DNA of 64,000 nt from Corella eumyota (lineage: Eukaryota; Chordata; Ascidiacea; Phlebobranchia; Corellidae), in assembly GCA_963082875.1 (NCBI GenBank), contig OY720102.1, positions 7,378,001-7,442,000 on the forward strand. The letters are read 5' to 3'. Shown one piece after another: positions 23,080 to 37,500 of the stretch (position 1 is its first letter; each line of letters begins with the position of its first letter). Under the pieces are notes generated by a model. It ran no database searches and was not told where the DNA came from. It worked only from the letters and a program-made list of their open reading frames with translations. The position numbers and the translations under genes were made by a program.

Positions 23080-25115
23080 GTGTTAGATCCGCACAGGTCC
23101 GATTACCGTGTTTACATAATATTTTCGAAAATATTAATATTCATAAAGGTTATGATACTTTTATTAAAAATTTATGAAATTTCAAAACCTAAAATTTTGT
23201 ATTTTATTAGACGCGCATTGGCCTAACTAACATTCAAGATCAAGTATTTTGCGAAAATTTTGAGTAAAACAAAAATTTGAGGTAATTTTTATTTTGGGTT
23301 TAATTAGGTCACGTGATATTTTTGGCCAATGATATTGCATACAAATTTAAAAAAAAAATAAAAAAATTTAAATCGAAAATAATTGTTGTGTTAGAACCGC
23401 ACAGGTCCAATTACCGTGTTTACAAAATATTTTTTGAAAATATTAATTTTCATAAAAGTTATGAAACTTTTATTAAAAATTTATGAAATCTAAAAACCTA
23501 AAATTTTGTATTTTATTAGACGCGCATTGGCCTAACTAACATTCAAGATCAAGTATTTTGCAAAAATTTTGAGTAAAACAAAAGTTTGAGGTCACATGAT
23601 ATTTTTGGCTAATGATATTGCATACAAATTTAAAAAAAAAAAAAATTTTAATCGAAAAATAATTGTTGTGTTAGAACCGCACAGGTCCAATTACCGTGTT
23701 TACAAAATATTTTTCGAAAATATTAATATTCATAAAAGTTATGAAACTTTTATTAAAAATTTATGAAATCTCAAAATCTGAAATTTTGTATTTTATTAGA
23801 CGCGCATTGGCCTAACTAACATTCAAGATCAAGTATTTTGCGAAAATTTTCAGTAAAACAAAAATTTGAGGTAATTTTTATTTTGGGTTTAATTAGGTCA
23901 CGTGATATTTTTGGCCAATGATATTGCATACAAATTTAAAAAAAAAATAAAAAAATTTAAATCGAAAATAATTGTTGTGTTAGAACCGCACAGTTTCAAT
24001 TACCGTGTTTACAAAATATTTTTTGAAAATATTAATTTTCATAAAAGTTATGAAACTTTTATTAAAAATTTATGAAATCTAAAAACCTAAAATTTTGTAT
24101 TTTATTAGACGCGCATTGGCCTAACTAACATTCAAGATCAAGTATTTTGCGAAAATTTTGAGTAAAACAGAAGTTTGAGGTCACGTGATATTTTTGGCCA
24201 ATGATATTGCATACAAATTTTAAAAAAATAAAAAATTTTAAATCGAAAAATAATTGTTGTGTTAGAACCGCACAGGTCCAATTACCGTGTTTACAAAATA
24301 TTTTTCGAAAATATTAATATTCATAAAAATTATGAAACTTTTATTAAAAATTTATGAAATCTCAAAACCTTAATTTTTGTATTTTATTAGACGCGCATTG
24401 GCCTAACTAACATTCAAGATAAAATATTTCGCGAAAATTTTCAGTAAAACAAAAGTTTGAGGTAATTTTTATTTTGGTTTTTATTAGGTCACGTGATATT
24501 TTTGGCTAATGATATTGCATACAAATTTTTTGAAAAAAAATTAAAAATTTTAAATCGAAAAATAATTGTTGTGTTAGATCCGCACAGGTCCGATTACCGT
24601 GTTTACATAATATTTTCGAAAATATTAATATTCATAAAAGTTATGATACTTTTATTAAAAATTTATGAAATTTCAAAACCTAAAATTTTGTATTTTATTA
24701 GACGCGCATTGGCCTAACTAACATTCAAGATCAAGTATTTTGCGAAAATTTTCAGTAAAACAAAAATTTGAGGTAATTTTTATTTTGGGTTTAATTAGGT
24801 CACGTGATATTTTTGGCCAATGATATTGCATACAAATTTAAAAAAAAAAAAAAATTTAAATCGAAAAATAATTGTTGTGTTAGAACCGCACAGGTCCAAT
24901 TACCGTGTTTACAAAATATTTTTTGAAAATATTAATTTTCATAAAAGTTATGAAACTTTTATTAAAAATTTATGAAATCTAAAAACCTAAAATTTTGTAT
25001 TTTATTAGACGCGCATTGGCCTAACTAACATTCAAGATCAAGTATTTTGCGAAAATTTTGAGTAAAACAAAAGTTTGAGGTCACGTGATATTTTTGGCCA
25101 ATGATATTGCATACA
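23080..25115 (+). repeat. Sat1 block B, copy 2
   Basis: Copy of 13,170-15,200. It has a private CACATG in place of CACGTG near 23,594 and GCAAAAATTTTG in place of GCGAAAATTTTG nearby, both CpG-to-CpA-type changes. Similarity to copy 1 breaks near 25,120, where the A-tract and following block switch to the CACAGTTTC subtype. Confidence 0.8.
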
Positions 25116-25499
25116 AATTTAAAAAAAAATAAAAAAATTTAAATCGAAAATAATTGTTGTGTTAGAACCGCACAGTTTCAATTACCGTGTTTACAAAATA
25201 TTTTTTGAAAATATTAATTTTCATAAAAGTTATGAAACTTTTATTAAAAATTTATGAAATCTAAAAACCTAAAATTTTGTATTTTATTAGACGCGCATTG
25301 GCCTAACTAACATTCAAGATCAAGTATTTTGCGAAAATTTTGAGTAAAACAGAAGTTTGAGGTCACGTGATATTTTTGGCCAATGATATTGCATACAAAT
25401 TTTAAAAAAATAAAAAATTTTAAATCGAAAAATAATTGTTGTGTTAGAACCGCACAGGTCCAATTACCGTGTTTACAAAATATTTTTTGAAAATATTAA

Positions 25500-28400
25500 T
25501 ATTCATAAAGGTTATGATACTTTTATTAAAAATTTATGAAATTTCAAAACCTAAAATTTTGTATTTTATTAGACGCGCATTGGCCTAACTAACATTCAAG
25601 ATCAAGTATTTTGCGAAAATTTTCAGTAAAACAAAAATTTGAGGTAATTTTTATTTTGGGTTTAATTAGGTCACGTGATATTTTTGGCCAATGATATTGC
25701 ATACAAATTTAAAAAAAAAATAAAATTTAAATCGAAAAATAATTGTTGTGTTAGAACCGCACAGGTCCAATTACCGTGTTTACAAAATATTTTTTGAAAA
25801 TATTAATTTTCATAAAAGTTATGAAACTTTTATTAAAAATTTATGAAATCTAAAAACCTAAAATTTTGTATTTTATTAGACGCGCATTGGCCTAACTAAC
25901 ATTCAAGATCAAGTATTTTGCGAAAATTTTGAGTAAAACAGAAGTTTGAGGTCACGTGATATTTTTGGCCAATGATATTGCATACAAATTTAAAAAAAAA
26001 AAAATTTTTAATCGAAAAATAATTGTTGCGTTAGAACCGCACAGGTCCAATTACCGTGTTTACAAAATATTTTTCGAAAATATTAATATTCATAAAAGTT
26101 ATGAAACTTTTATTAAAAATTTATGAAATCTCAAAATCTGAAATTTTATATTTAATTAGGCGTGCATTGGCCTAACTAACATTCAAGATAAAACATTTTG
26201 CAAAAATTTTGAGTAGAACAAAAGTTTGAGTTAATTTTTATTTTGGGTTTAATTAGGTCACGTGATATTTTTGGCCAATGATATTGCATACAAATTTAAA
26301 AAAAAAAAAAAAATTTAAATCGAAAAATAATTGTTGTGTTAGAACTGCAAAAGTCCAATTACCGTGTTTACAAAATAATTTTCGAAAATATTAATATTCA
26401 TAAAAGTTATGAAACTTTTATTAAAAATTTATGAAATCTCAAAATCTGAAATTTTATATTTAATTAGGCGTGCATTGGCCTAACTAACATTCAAGATAAA
26501 ACATTTTGCAAAAATTTTTAGTAAAACAAAAGTTTGAGGTAATTTTTATTTTGGGTTTAATTAGGTCACGTGATATTTTTGGCCAATGATATTGCATACA
26601 AATTTTTAAAAAAAATAAAAAATTTTAAATCGAAAAATAATTGTTGTGTTAGAACCGCACAGGTCTAATTACCGTGTTTACAAAATATTTTTTGAAAATA
26701 TTAATTTTTATAAAAGTTATGAAACTTTTATTAAAAATTTATGAAATCTAAAAACCTAAAATTTTGTATTTTATTAGACGCGCATTGGCCTAACTAACAT
26801 TCAAGATCAAGTATTTTGCGAAAATTTTCAGTAAAACAAAAGTTTGAGGTCACGTGATATTTTTGGCCAATGATATTGCATACAAATTTAAAAAAAAAAA
26901 AAATTTAAATCGAAAAATAATTGTTGTGTTAGAACCGCACAGGTCCAATTACCGTGTTTACAAAATATTTTTCGAAAATATTAATATTCATAAAAGTTAT
27001 AGAACTTTTATTAAAAATTTATGAAATCTCAAAATCTGAAATTTTATATTTAATTAGGCGTGCATTGGCCTAACTAACATTCAAGATAAAACATTTTGCA
27101 AAAATTTTGAGTAGAACAAAAGTTTGAGATAATTTTTATTTTGGGTTTAATTAGGTCACGTGATATTTTTGGCCAATGATATTGCATACAAATTTAAAAA
27201 AAAAAAAAAAATTTAAATCGAAAAATAATTGTTGTGTTAGAACTGCACAAGTCCAATTACCGTGTTTACAAAATAATTTTCGAAAATATTAATATTCATA
27301 AAAGTTATGAAACTTTTATTAAAAATTTATGAAATCTCAAAATCTGAAATTTTATATTTAATTAGGCGTGCATTGGCCTAACTAACATTCAAGATAAAAC
27401 ATTTTGCAAAAATTTTGAGTAAAACAAAAGTTTGAGGTAATTTTTATTTTGGGTTTAATTAGGTCACGTGATATTTTTGGCCAATGATATTGCATACAAA
27501 TTTTTAAAAAAAATAAAAAATTTTAAATCAAAAAATAATTGTTGTGTTAGAACCGCACAGGTCCAATTACCCTGTTTACAAAATATTTTTCGAAAATATT
27601 AATATTCATAAAAATTATGAAACTTTTATTAAAAATTTATGAAATCTCAAAATCTGAAATTTTATATTTAATTAGGCGTGCATTGGCCTAACTAACATTC
27701 AAGATAAAACATTTTGCGAAAATTTTGAGTAGAACAAAAGTTTGAGATGATTTTTATTTTGAGTTTAATTAGGTCACGTGATATTTTTGGCCAATGTATT
27801 GCATACAAATTTTTTGAAAAAAATTAAAAATTTTAAATCGAAAAATAATTGTTGTGTTAGAACCGCACAGGTCCAATTACCGTGTTTACAAAATATTTTT
27901 CGAAAATATTAATATCCATAAAAATTATAAAACTTTTATTAAAAATTTATGAAATCTCGAAACCTTAATTTTTGTATTTTATTAGACGCACATTGGCCTA
28001 ACTAACATTCAAGATAAAATATTTCGCGAAAATTTTCAGTAAAACAAAAGTTTGAGGTAATTTTTATTTTGGTTTTTATTAGGTCACGTGATATTTTTGG
28101 CTAATGATATTGCATACAAATTTTTTGAAAAAAAATAAAAAATTTTAAATCGAAAAATAATTGTTGTGTTAGAACCGCACAGGTCCGATTACCGTGTTTA
28201 CAAAATATTTTTTGAAAATATTAATTTTCGTAAAAGTTATGAAACTTTTATTAAAAATTTATGAAATCTAAAAACCTAAAATTTTGTATTTTATTAGACG
28301 CGCATTGGCCTAACTAACATTCAAGATCAAGTATTTTGCGAAAATTTTGAGTAAAACAAAAGTTTGAGGTCACGTGATATTTTTGGCCAATGATATTGCA

Positions 28401-31400
28401 TACAAATTTAAAAAAAAAAAAAATTTTAATCGAAAAATAATTGTTGTGTTAGAACCGCACAGGTCCAATTACCGTGTTTACAAAATATTTTTCGAAAATA
28501 TTAATATTCATAAAAGTTATGAAACTTTTATTAAAAATTTATGAAATCTCAAAATCTGAAATTTTGTATTTTATTAGACGCGCATTGGCCTAACTAACAT
28601 TCAAGATCAAGTATTTTGCGAAAATTTTCAGTAAAACAAAAATTTGAGGTAATTTTTATTTTGGGTTTAATTAGGTCACGTGATATTTTTGGCCAATGAT
28701 ATTGCATACAAATTTTAAAAAAAAATAAAAAAATTTAAATCGAAAATAATTGTTGTGTTAGAACCGCACAGGTTCAATTACCGTGTTTACAAAATATTTT
28801 TTGAAAATATTAATTTTCATAAAAGTTATGAAACTTTTATTAAAAATTTATGAAATCTAAAAACCTAAAATTTTGTATTTTATTAGACGCGCATTGGCCT
28901 AACTAACATTCAAGATCAAGTATTTTGCGAAAATTTTGAGTAAAACAGAAGTTTGTGGTCACGTGATATTTTTGGCCAATGATATTGCATACAAATTTTA
29001 AAAAAATAAAAAATTTTAAATCGAAAAATAATTGTTGTGTTAGAACCGCACAGGTCCAATTACCTTGTTTACAAAATATTTTTCGAAAATATTAATATTC
29101 ATAAAAATTATGAAACTTTTATTAAAAATTTATGAAATTTCAAAATCTGAAATTTTATATTTAATTAGGCGTGCATTGGCCTAACTAACATTCAAGATAA
29201 AACATTTTGCAAAAATTTTGAGTAGAACAAAAGTTTGAGATAATTTTTATTTTGGGTTTAATTAGGTCACGTGATATTTTTGGCCAATGATATTGCATAC
29301 AAATTTAAAAAAAAAAAAAAATTTAAATCGAAAAATATTTGTTGTGTTAGAACTGCACAGGTCCAATTACCGTGTTTACAAAATATTTTTTGAAAATATT
29401 AATATTCATAAAAGTTATGAAACTTTTATTAAAAATTTATGAAATCTCAAAATCTGAAATTTTATATTTAATTAGGCGTGCATTGGCCTAACTAATATTC
29501 AAGATAAAACATTTTGCGAAAATTTTGAGTAGAACAAAAGTTTGAGATAATTTTTATTTTGGGTTTAATTAGGTCACGTGATATTTTTGGCCAATGATAT
29601 TGCATACAAATTTTTTGAAAAAAATAAAAAATTTTAAATCGAAAAATAATTGTTGTGTTAGAACCGCACAGGTCCAATTACCGTGTTTACAAAATATTTT
29701 TTGAAAATATTAATTTTCATAAAAGTTATGAAACTTTTATTAAAAATTTATGAAATCTAAAAACCTAAAATTTTGTATTTTATTAGACGCGCATTGGCCT
29801 AACTAACATTCAAGATCAAGTATTTTGCGAAAATTTTCAGTAAAACAAAAGTTTGAGGTCACGTGATATTTTTGGCCAATGATATTGCATTCAAATTTTT
29901 AAAAAAAATAAAAAATTTTAAATCGAAAAATAATTGTTGTGTTAGAACCGCACAGGTCCAATTACCGTGTTTACAAAATATTTTTCGAAAATATTAATAT
30001 TCATAAAAATTATGAAACTTTTATTAAAAATTTATGAAATCTCAAAATCTGAAATTTTATATTTAATTAGGCGTGCATTGGCCTAACTAACATTCAAGAT
30101 AAAACATTTTGCGAAAATTTTGAGTAGAACAAAAGTTTGAGATAATTTTTATTTTGAGTTTAATTAGGTCACGTGATATTTTTGGCCAATGATATTGCAT
30201 ACAAATTTTTTGAAAAAAATAAAAAATTTTAAATCGAAAAATAATTGTTGTGTTAGAACCGCACAGGTCCAATTACCGTGTTTACAAAATATTTTTCGAA
30301 AATATTAATATTCATAAAAATTATGAAACTTTTATTAAAAATTTATGAAATCTCAAAACCTTAATTTTTGTATTTTATTAGACGCGCATTGGCCTAACTA
30401 ACATTCAAGATAAAATATTTCGCAAAAATTTTCAGTAAAACAAAAGTTTGAGGTAATTTTTATTTTGGTTTTTATTAGGTTACGTGATATTTTTGGCTAA
30501 TGATATTGCATACAAATTTTTTGAAAAAAAATTAAAAATTTTAAATCGAAAAATAATTGTTGTGTTAGATCCGCACAGGTCCGATTACCGTGTTTACATA
30601 ATATTTTCGAAAATAATAATATTCATAAAGGTTATGATACTTTTATTAAAAATTTATGAAATTTCAAAACCTAAAATTTTGTATTTTATTAGACGCGCAT
30701 TGGCCTAACTAACATTCAAGATCAAGTATTTTGCGAAAATTTTCAGTAAAACAAAAATTTGAGGTAATTTTTATTTTGGGTTTAATTAGGTCACGTGATA
30801 TTTTTGGCCAATGATATTGCATACAAATTTTAAAAAAAAATAAAAAAATTTAAATCGAAAATAATTGTTGTGTTAGAACCGCACAGGTCCAATTACCGTG
30901 TTTACAAAATATTTTTTGAAAATATTAATTTTCATAAAAGTTATGAAACTTTTATTAAAAATTTATGAAATCTAAAAACCTAAAATTTTGTATTTTATTA
31001 GACGCGCATTGGCCTAACTAACATTCAAGATCAAGTATTTTGCGAAAATTTTGAGTAAAACAAAAGTTTGAGGTCACGTGATATTTTTGGCCAATGATAT
31101 TGCATACAAATTTTAAAAAAAAATAAAAAAATTTAAATCGAAAATAATTGTTGTGTTAGAACCGCACAGGTCCAATTACCGTGTTTACAAAATATTTTTT
31201 GAAAATATTAATTTTCATAAAATTTATGAAACTTTTATTAAAAATTTATGAAATCTAAAAACCTAAAATTTTGTATTTTATTAGACGCGCATTGGCCTAA
31301 CTAACATTCAAGATTAAGTATTTTGCGAAAATTTTGAGTAAAACAAAAGTTTGAGGTCACGTGATATTTTTGGCCAATGATATTGCATACAAATTTAAAA

Positions 31401-31500
31401 AAAAAAAAAATTTTAATCGAAAAATAATTGTTGTGTTAGAACCGCACAGGTCCAATTACCGTGTTTACAAAATATTTTTCGAAAATATTAATATTCATAA
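25500..31500 (+). repeat. Sat1 block D, copy 1 (6.0 kb; offset about 7.5 kb)
   Basis: The longest repeated block in the left array, matching about 33,007-39,055, and about 20 monomers long. The offset is 7,507-7,508 in the first part (CATAAAGG at 25,504 and 33,011; GAACTGC at 26,343 and 33,851) and 7,554 later (GGCCAATGTATTG, ATATCCATAAAAATTATAAAAC, TGCATTCAAATTT, CAAGATTAAG at about 31,311 and 38,865). The change of register is largely explained by a 42-bp insertion in copy 2. Copy 1 has private changes such as GACGCACATTGG near 27,987 and ACTAATATTC near 29,491. Confidence 0.85.
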
Positions 31501-31972
31501 AAATTATGAAACTTTTATTAAAAATTTATGAAATCTCAAAATCTGAAATTTTATATTTAATAAGGCGTGCATTGGCCTAACTAACATTCAAGATAAAACA
31601 TTTTGCAAAAATTTTGAGTAGAACAAAAGTTTGAGATAATTTTTATTTTGGGTTTAATTAGGTCACGTGATATTTTTGGCCAATGATATTGCATACAAAT
31701 TTAAAAAAAAAAAAAAATTTAAATCGAAAAATAATTGTTGTGTTAGATCCGCACAGGTCCGATTACCGTGTTTACATAATATTTTCGAAAATATTAATAT
31801 TCATAAAAGTTATGATACTTTTATTAAAAATTTATGAAATCTCAAAATCTGAAATTTTATATTTAATTAGGCGTGCATTGGCTTAACTAACATTCAAGAT
31901 AAAACATTTTGCAAAAATTTTGAGTAGAACAAAAGTTTGAGATAATTTTTATTTTGGGTTTAATTAGGTCAC

Positions 31973-34500
31973 GTGATATTTTTGGCTAATGATATTGCAT
32001 ACAAATTTTTTGAAAAAAAATTAAAAATTTTAAATCGAAAAATAATTGTTGTGTTAGATCCGCACAGGTCCGATTACCGTGTTTACATAATATTTTCAAA
32101 AATATTAATATTCATAAAAGTTATGATACTTTTATTAAAAATTTATGAAATTTCAAAACCTAAAATTTTGTATTTTATTAGACGCGCATTGGCCTAACTA
32201 ACATTCAAGATCAAGTATTTTGCGAAAATTTTCAGTAAAACAAAAATTTGAGGTAATTTTTATTTTGGGTTTAATTAGGTCACGTGATATTTTTGGCCAA
32301 TGATATTGCATACAAATTTAAAAAAAAAAAAAAATTTAAATCGAAAAATAATTGTTGTGTTAGAACCGCACAGGTCCAATTACCGTGTTTACAAAATATT
32401 TTTTGAAAATATTAATTTTCATAAAAGTTATGAAACTTTTATTAAAAATTTATGAAATCTAAAAACCTAAAATTTTGTATTTTATTAGACGCGCATTGGC
32501 CTAACTAACATTCAAGATCAAGTATTTTGCGAAAATTTTGAGTAAAACTAAAGTTTGAGGTCACGTGATATTTTTGGCCAATGATATTGCATACAAATTT
32601 AAAAAAAAAAAAAATTTTAATCGAAAAATAATTGTTGTGTTAGAACCGCACAGGTCCAATTACCGTGTTTACAAAATATTTTTCGAAAATATTAATATTC
32701 ATAAAAGTTATGAAACTTTTATTAAAAATTTATGAAATCTCAAAATCTGAAATTTTGTATTTTATTAGACGCGCATTGGCCTAACTAACATTCAAGATCA
32801 AGTATTTTGCGAAAATTTTCAGTAAAACAAAAATTTGAGGTAATTTTTATTTTGGGTTTAATTAGGTCACGTGATATTTTTGGCTAATGATATTGCATAC
32901 AAATTTTTTGAAAAAAAATTAAAAATTTTAAATCAAAAAATAATTGTTGTGTTAGATCCGCACAGGTCCGATTACCGTGTTTACATAATATTTTCGAAAA
33001 TATTAATATTCATAAAGGTTATGATACTTTTATTAAAAATTTATGAAATTTCAAAACCTAAAATTTTGTATTTTATTAGACGCGCATTGGCCTAACTAAC
33101 ATTCAAGATCAAGTATTTTGCGAAAATTTTGAGTAAAACAAAAATTTGAGGTAATTTTTATTTTGGGTTTAATTAGGTCACGTGATATTTTTGGCCAATG
33201 ATATTGCATACAAATTTAAAAAAAAAATAAAATTTAAATCGAAAAATAATTGTTGTGTTAGAACCGCACAGGTCCAATTACCGTGTTTACAAAATATTTT
33301 TTGAAAATATTAATTTTCATAAAAGTTATGAAACTTTTATTAAAAATTTATGAAATCTAAAAACCTAAAATTTTGTATTTTATTAGACGCGCATTGGCCT
33401 AACTAACATTCAAAATCAAGTATTTTGCGAAAATTTTGAGTAAAACAGAAGTTTGAGGTCACGTGATATTTTTGGCCAATGATATTGCATACAAATTTAA
33501 AAAAAAAAAAAATTTTAATCGAAAAATAATTGTTGTGTTAGAACCGCACAGGTCCAATTACCGTGTTTACAAAATATTTTTCGAAAATATTAATATTCAT
33601 AAAAGTTATGAAACTTTTATTAAAAATTTATGAAATCTCAAAATCTGAAATTTTATATTTAATTAGGCGTGCATTGGCCTAACTAACATTCAAGATAAAA
33701 CATTTTGCAAAAATTTTGAGTAGAACAAAAGTTTGAGTTAATTTTTATTTTGGGTTTAATTAGGTCACGTGATATTTTTGGCCAATGATATTGCATACAA
33801 ATTTAAAAAAAAAAAAAAAAAATTTAAATCGAAAAATAATTGTTGTGTTAGAACTGCACAAGTCCAATTACCGTGTTTACAAAATAATTTTCGAAAATAT
33901 TAATATTCATAAAAGTTATGAAACTTTTATTAAAAATTTATGAAATCTCAAAATCTGAAATTTTATATTTAATTAGGCGTGCATTGGCCTAACTAACATT
34001 CAAGATAAAACATTTTGAAAAAATTTTTAGTAAAACAAAAGTTTGAGGTAATTTTTATTTTGGGTTTAATTAGGTCACGTGATAATTTTGGCCAATGATA
34101 TTGCATACAAATTTTTTAAAAAAAATAAAAAATTTTAAATCGAAAAATAATTGTTGTGTTAGAACCGCACAGGTCCAATTACCGTGTTTACAAAATATTT
34201 TTTGAAAATATTAATTTTTATAAAAGTTATGAAACTTTTATTAAAAATTTATGAAATCTAAAAACCTAAAATTTTGTATTTTATTAGACGCGCATTGGCC
34301 TAACTAACATTCAAGATCAAGTATTTTGCGAAAATTTTCAGTAAAACAAAAGTTTGAGGTCACGTGATATTTTTGGCCAATGATATTGCATACAAATTTA
34401 AAAAAAAAAAAAAATTTAAATCGAAAAATAATTGTTGTGTTAGAACCGCACAGGTCCAATTACCGTGTTTACAAAATATTTTTCGAAAATATTAATATTC
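31973..34500 (+). repeat. Sat1 block C, copy 2
   Basis: Copy of the 14,584 block. Private differences include TTTTCAAAAATATT at about 32,095, AAAACTAAAGTTTG near 32,548, TTTTGAAAAAATT near 34,016 and GATAATTTTGG near 34,081. Its 3' part is shared with the later 25.5/33.0-kb duplication, so block boundaries overlap. Confidence 0.75.
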
Positions 34501-37500
34501 ATAAAAGTTATAAAACTTTTATTAAAAATTTATGAAATCTCAAAATCTGAAATTTTATATTTAATTAGGCGTGCATTGGCCTAACTAACAATATTTCGCG
34601 AAAATTTTCAGTAAAACAAAAGTTTGAGGTAATTCAAGATAAAACATTTTGCAAAAATTTTGAGTAGAACAAAAGTTTGAGATAATTTTTATTTTGGGTT
34701 TAATTAGGTCACGTCATATTTTTGGCCAATGATATTGCATACAAATTTAAAAAAAAAAAAAAAATTTAAATCGAAAAATAATTGTTGTGTTAGAACTGCA
34801 AAAGTCCAATTACCGTGTTTACAAAATAATTTTCGAAAATATTAATATTCATAAAAGTTATGAAACTTTTATTAAAAATTTATGAAATCTCAAAATCTGA
34901 AATTTTATATTTAATTAGGCGTGCATTGGCCTAACTAACATTCAAGATAAAACATTTTGCAAAAATTTTGAGTAAAACAAAAGTTTGAGGTAATTTTTAT
35001 TTTGGGTTTAATTAGGTCACGTGATATTTTTGGCCAATGATATTGCATACAAATTTTTAAAAAAAATAAAAAATTTTAAATCGAAAAATAATTGTTGTGT
35101 TAGAACCGCACAGGTCCAATTACCGTGTTTACAAAATATTTTTCGAAAATATTAATATTCATAAAAATTATGAAACTTTTATTAAAAATTTATGAAATCT
35201 CAAAATCTGAAATTTTATATTTAATTAGGCGTGCATTGGCCTAACTAACATTCAAGATAAAACATTTTGCGAAAATTTTGAGTAGAACAAAAGTTTGAGA
35301 TGATTTTTATTTTGAGTTTAATTAGGTCACGTGATATTTTTGGCCAATGTATTGCATACAAATTTTTTGAAAAAAATTAAAAATTTTAAATCGAAAAATA
35401 ATTGTTGTGTTAGAACCGCACAGGTCCAATTACCGTGTTTACAAAATATTTTTCGAAAATATTAATATCCATAAAAATTATAAAACTTTTATTAAAAATT
35501 TATGAAATCTCGAAACCTTAATTTTTGTATTTTATTAGACGCGCATTGGCCTAACTAACATTCAAGATAAAATATTTCGCGAAAATTTTCAGTAAAACAA
35601 AAGTTTGAGGTAATTTTTATTTTGGTTTTTATTAGGTCACGTGATATTTTTGGCTAATGATATTGCATACAAATTTTTTGAAAAAAAATTAAAAATTTTA
35701 AATCGAAAAATAATTGTTGTGTTAGAACCGCACAGGTCCGATTACCGTGTTTACAAAATATTTTTTGAAAATATTAATTTTCGTAAAAGTTATGAAACTT
35801 TTATTAAAAATTTATGAAATCTAAAAACCTAAAATTTTGTATTTTATTAGACGCGCATTGACCTAACTAACATTCAAGATCAAGTATTTTGCGAAAATTT
35901 TGAGTAAAACAAAAGTTTGAGGTCACGTGATATTTTTGGCCAATGATATTGCATACAAATTTAAAAAAAAAAAAAAATTTTAATCGAAAAATAATTGTTG
36001 TGTTAGAACCGCACAGGTCCAATTACCGTGTTTACAAAATATTTTTCGAAAATATTAATATTCATAAAAGTTATGAAACTTTTATTAAAAATTTATGAAA
36101 TCTCAAAATCTGAAATTTTGTATTTTATTAGACGCGCATTGGCCTAACTAACATTCAAGATCAAGTATTTTGCGAAAATTTTGAGTAAAACAAAAATTTG
36201 AGGTAATTTTTATTTTGGGTTTAATTAGGTCACGTGATATTTTTGGCCAATGATATTGCATACAAATTTAAAAAAAAAATAAATAAATTTAAATCGAAAA
36301 TAATTGTTGTGTTAGAACCGCACAGGTTCAATTACCGTGTTTACAAAATATTTTTTGAAAATATTAATTTTCATAAAAGTTATGAAACTTTTATTAAAAA
36401 TTTATGAAATCTAAAAACCTAAAATTTTGTATTTTATTAGACGCGCATTGTCCTAACTAACATTCAAGATCAAGTATTTTGCGAAAATTTTGAGTAAAAC
36501 AGAAGTTTGAGGTCACGTGATATTTTTGGCCAATGATATTGCATACAAATTTTAAAAAAATAAAAAATTTTAAATCGAAAAATAATTGTTGTGTTAGAAC
36601 CGCACAGGTCCAATTACCGTGTTTACAAAATATTTTTCGAAAATATTAATATTCATAAAAATTATGAAACTTTTATTAAAAATTTATGAAATCTCAAAAT
36701 CTGAAATTTTGTATTTAATTAGGCGTGCATTGGCCTAACTAACATTCAAGATAAAACATTTTGCAAAAATTTTGAGTAGAACAAAAGTTTGAGATAATTT
36801 TTATTTTGGGTTTAATTAGGTCACGTGATATTTTTGGCCAATGATATTGCATACAAATTTAAAAAAAAAAAAAAATTTAAATCGAAAAATATTTGTTGTG
36901 TTAGAACTGCACAGGTCCAATTACCGTGTTTACAAAATATTTTTTGAAAATATTAATATTCATAAAAGTTATGAAACTTTTATTAAAAATTTATGAAATC
37001 TCAAAATCTGAAATTTTATATTTAATTAGGCGTGCATTGGCCTAACTAACATTCAAGATAAAACATTTTGCAAAAATTTTGAGTAGAACAAAAGTTTGAG
37101 ATAATTTTTATTTTGGGTTTAATTAGGTCACGTGATATTTTTGGCCAATGATATTGCATACAAATTTTTTGAAAAAAATAAAAAATTTTAAATCGAAAAA
37201 TAATTGTTGTGTTAGAACCGCACAGGTCCAATTACCGTGTTTACAAAATATTTTTTGAAAATATTAATTTTCATAAAAGTTATGAAACTTTTATTAAAAA
37301 TTTATGAAATCTAAAAACCTAAAATTTTGTATTTTATTAGACGCGCATTGGCCTAACTAACATTCAAGATCAAGTATTTTGCGAAAATTTTCAGTAAAAC
37401 AAAAGTTTGAGGTCACGTGATATTTTTGGCCAATGATATTGCATTCAAATTTTTAAAAAAAATAAAAAATTTTAAATCGAAAAATAATTGTTGTGTTAGA

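Noticed and set aside
29492-29677. 61-codon open frames on the - strand (also 30087, 37046, 37641)
   Set aside because: Antisense of ordinary Sat1 monomers, opening on TTG, and copied with the block D duplication. No codon signature or upstream context supports a gene.
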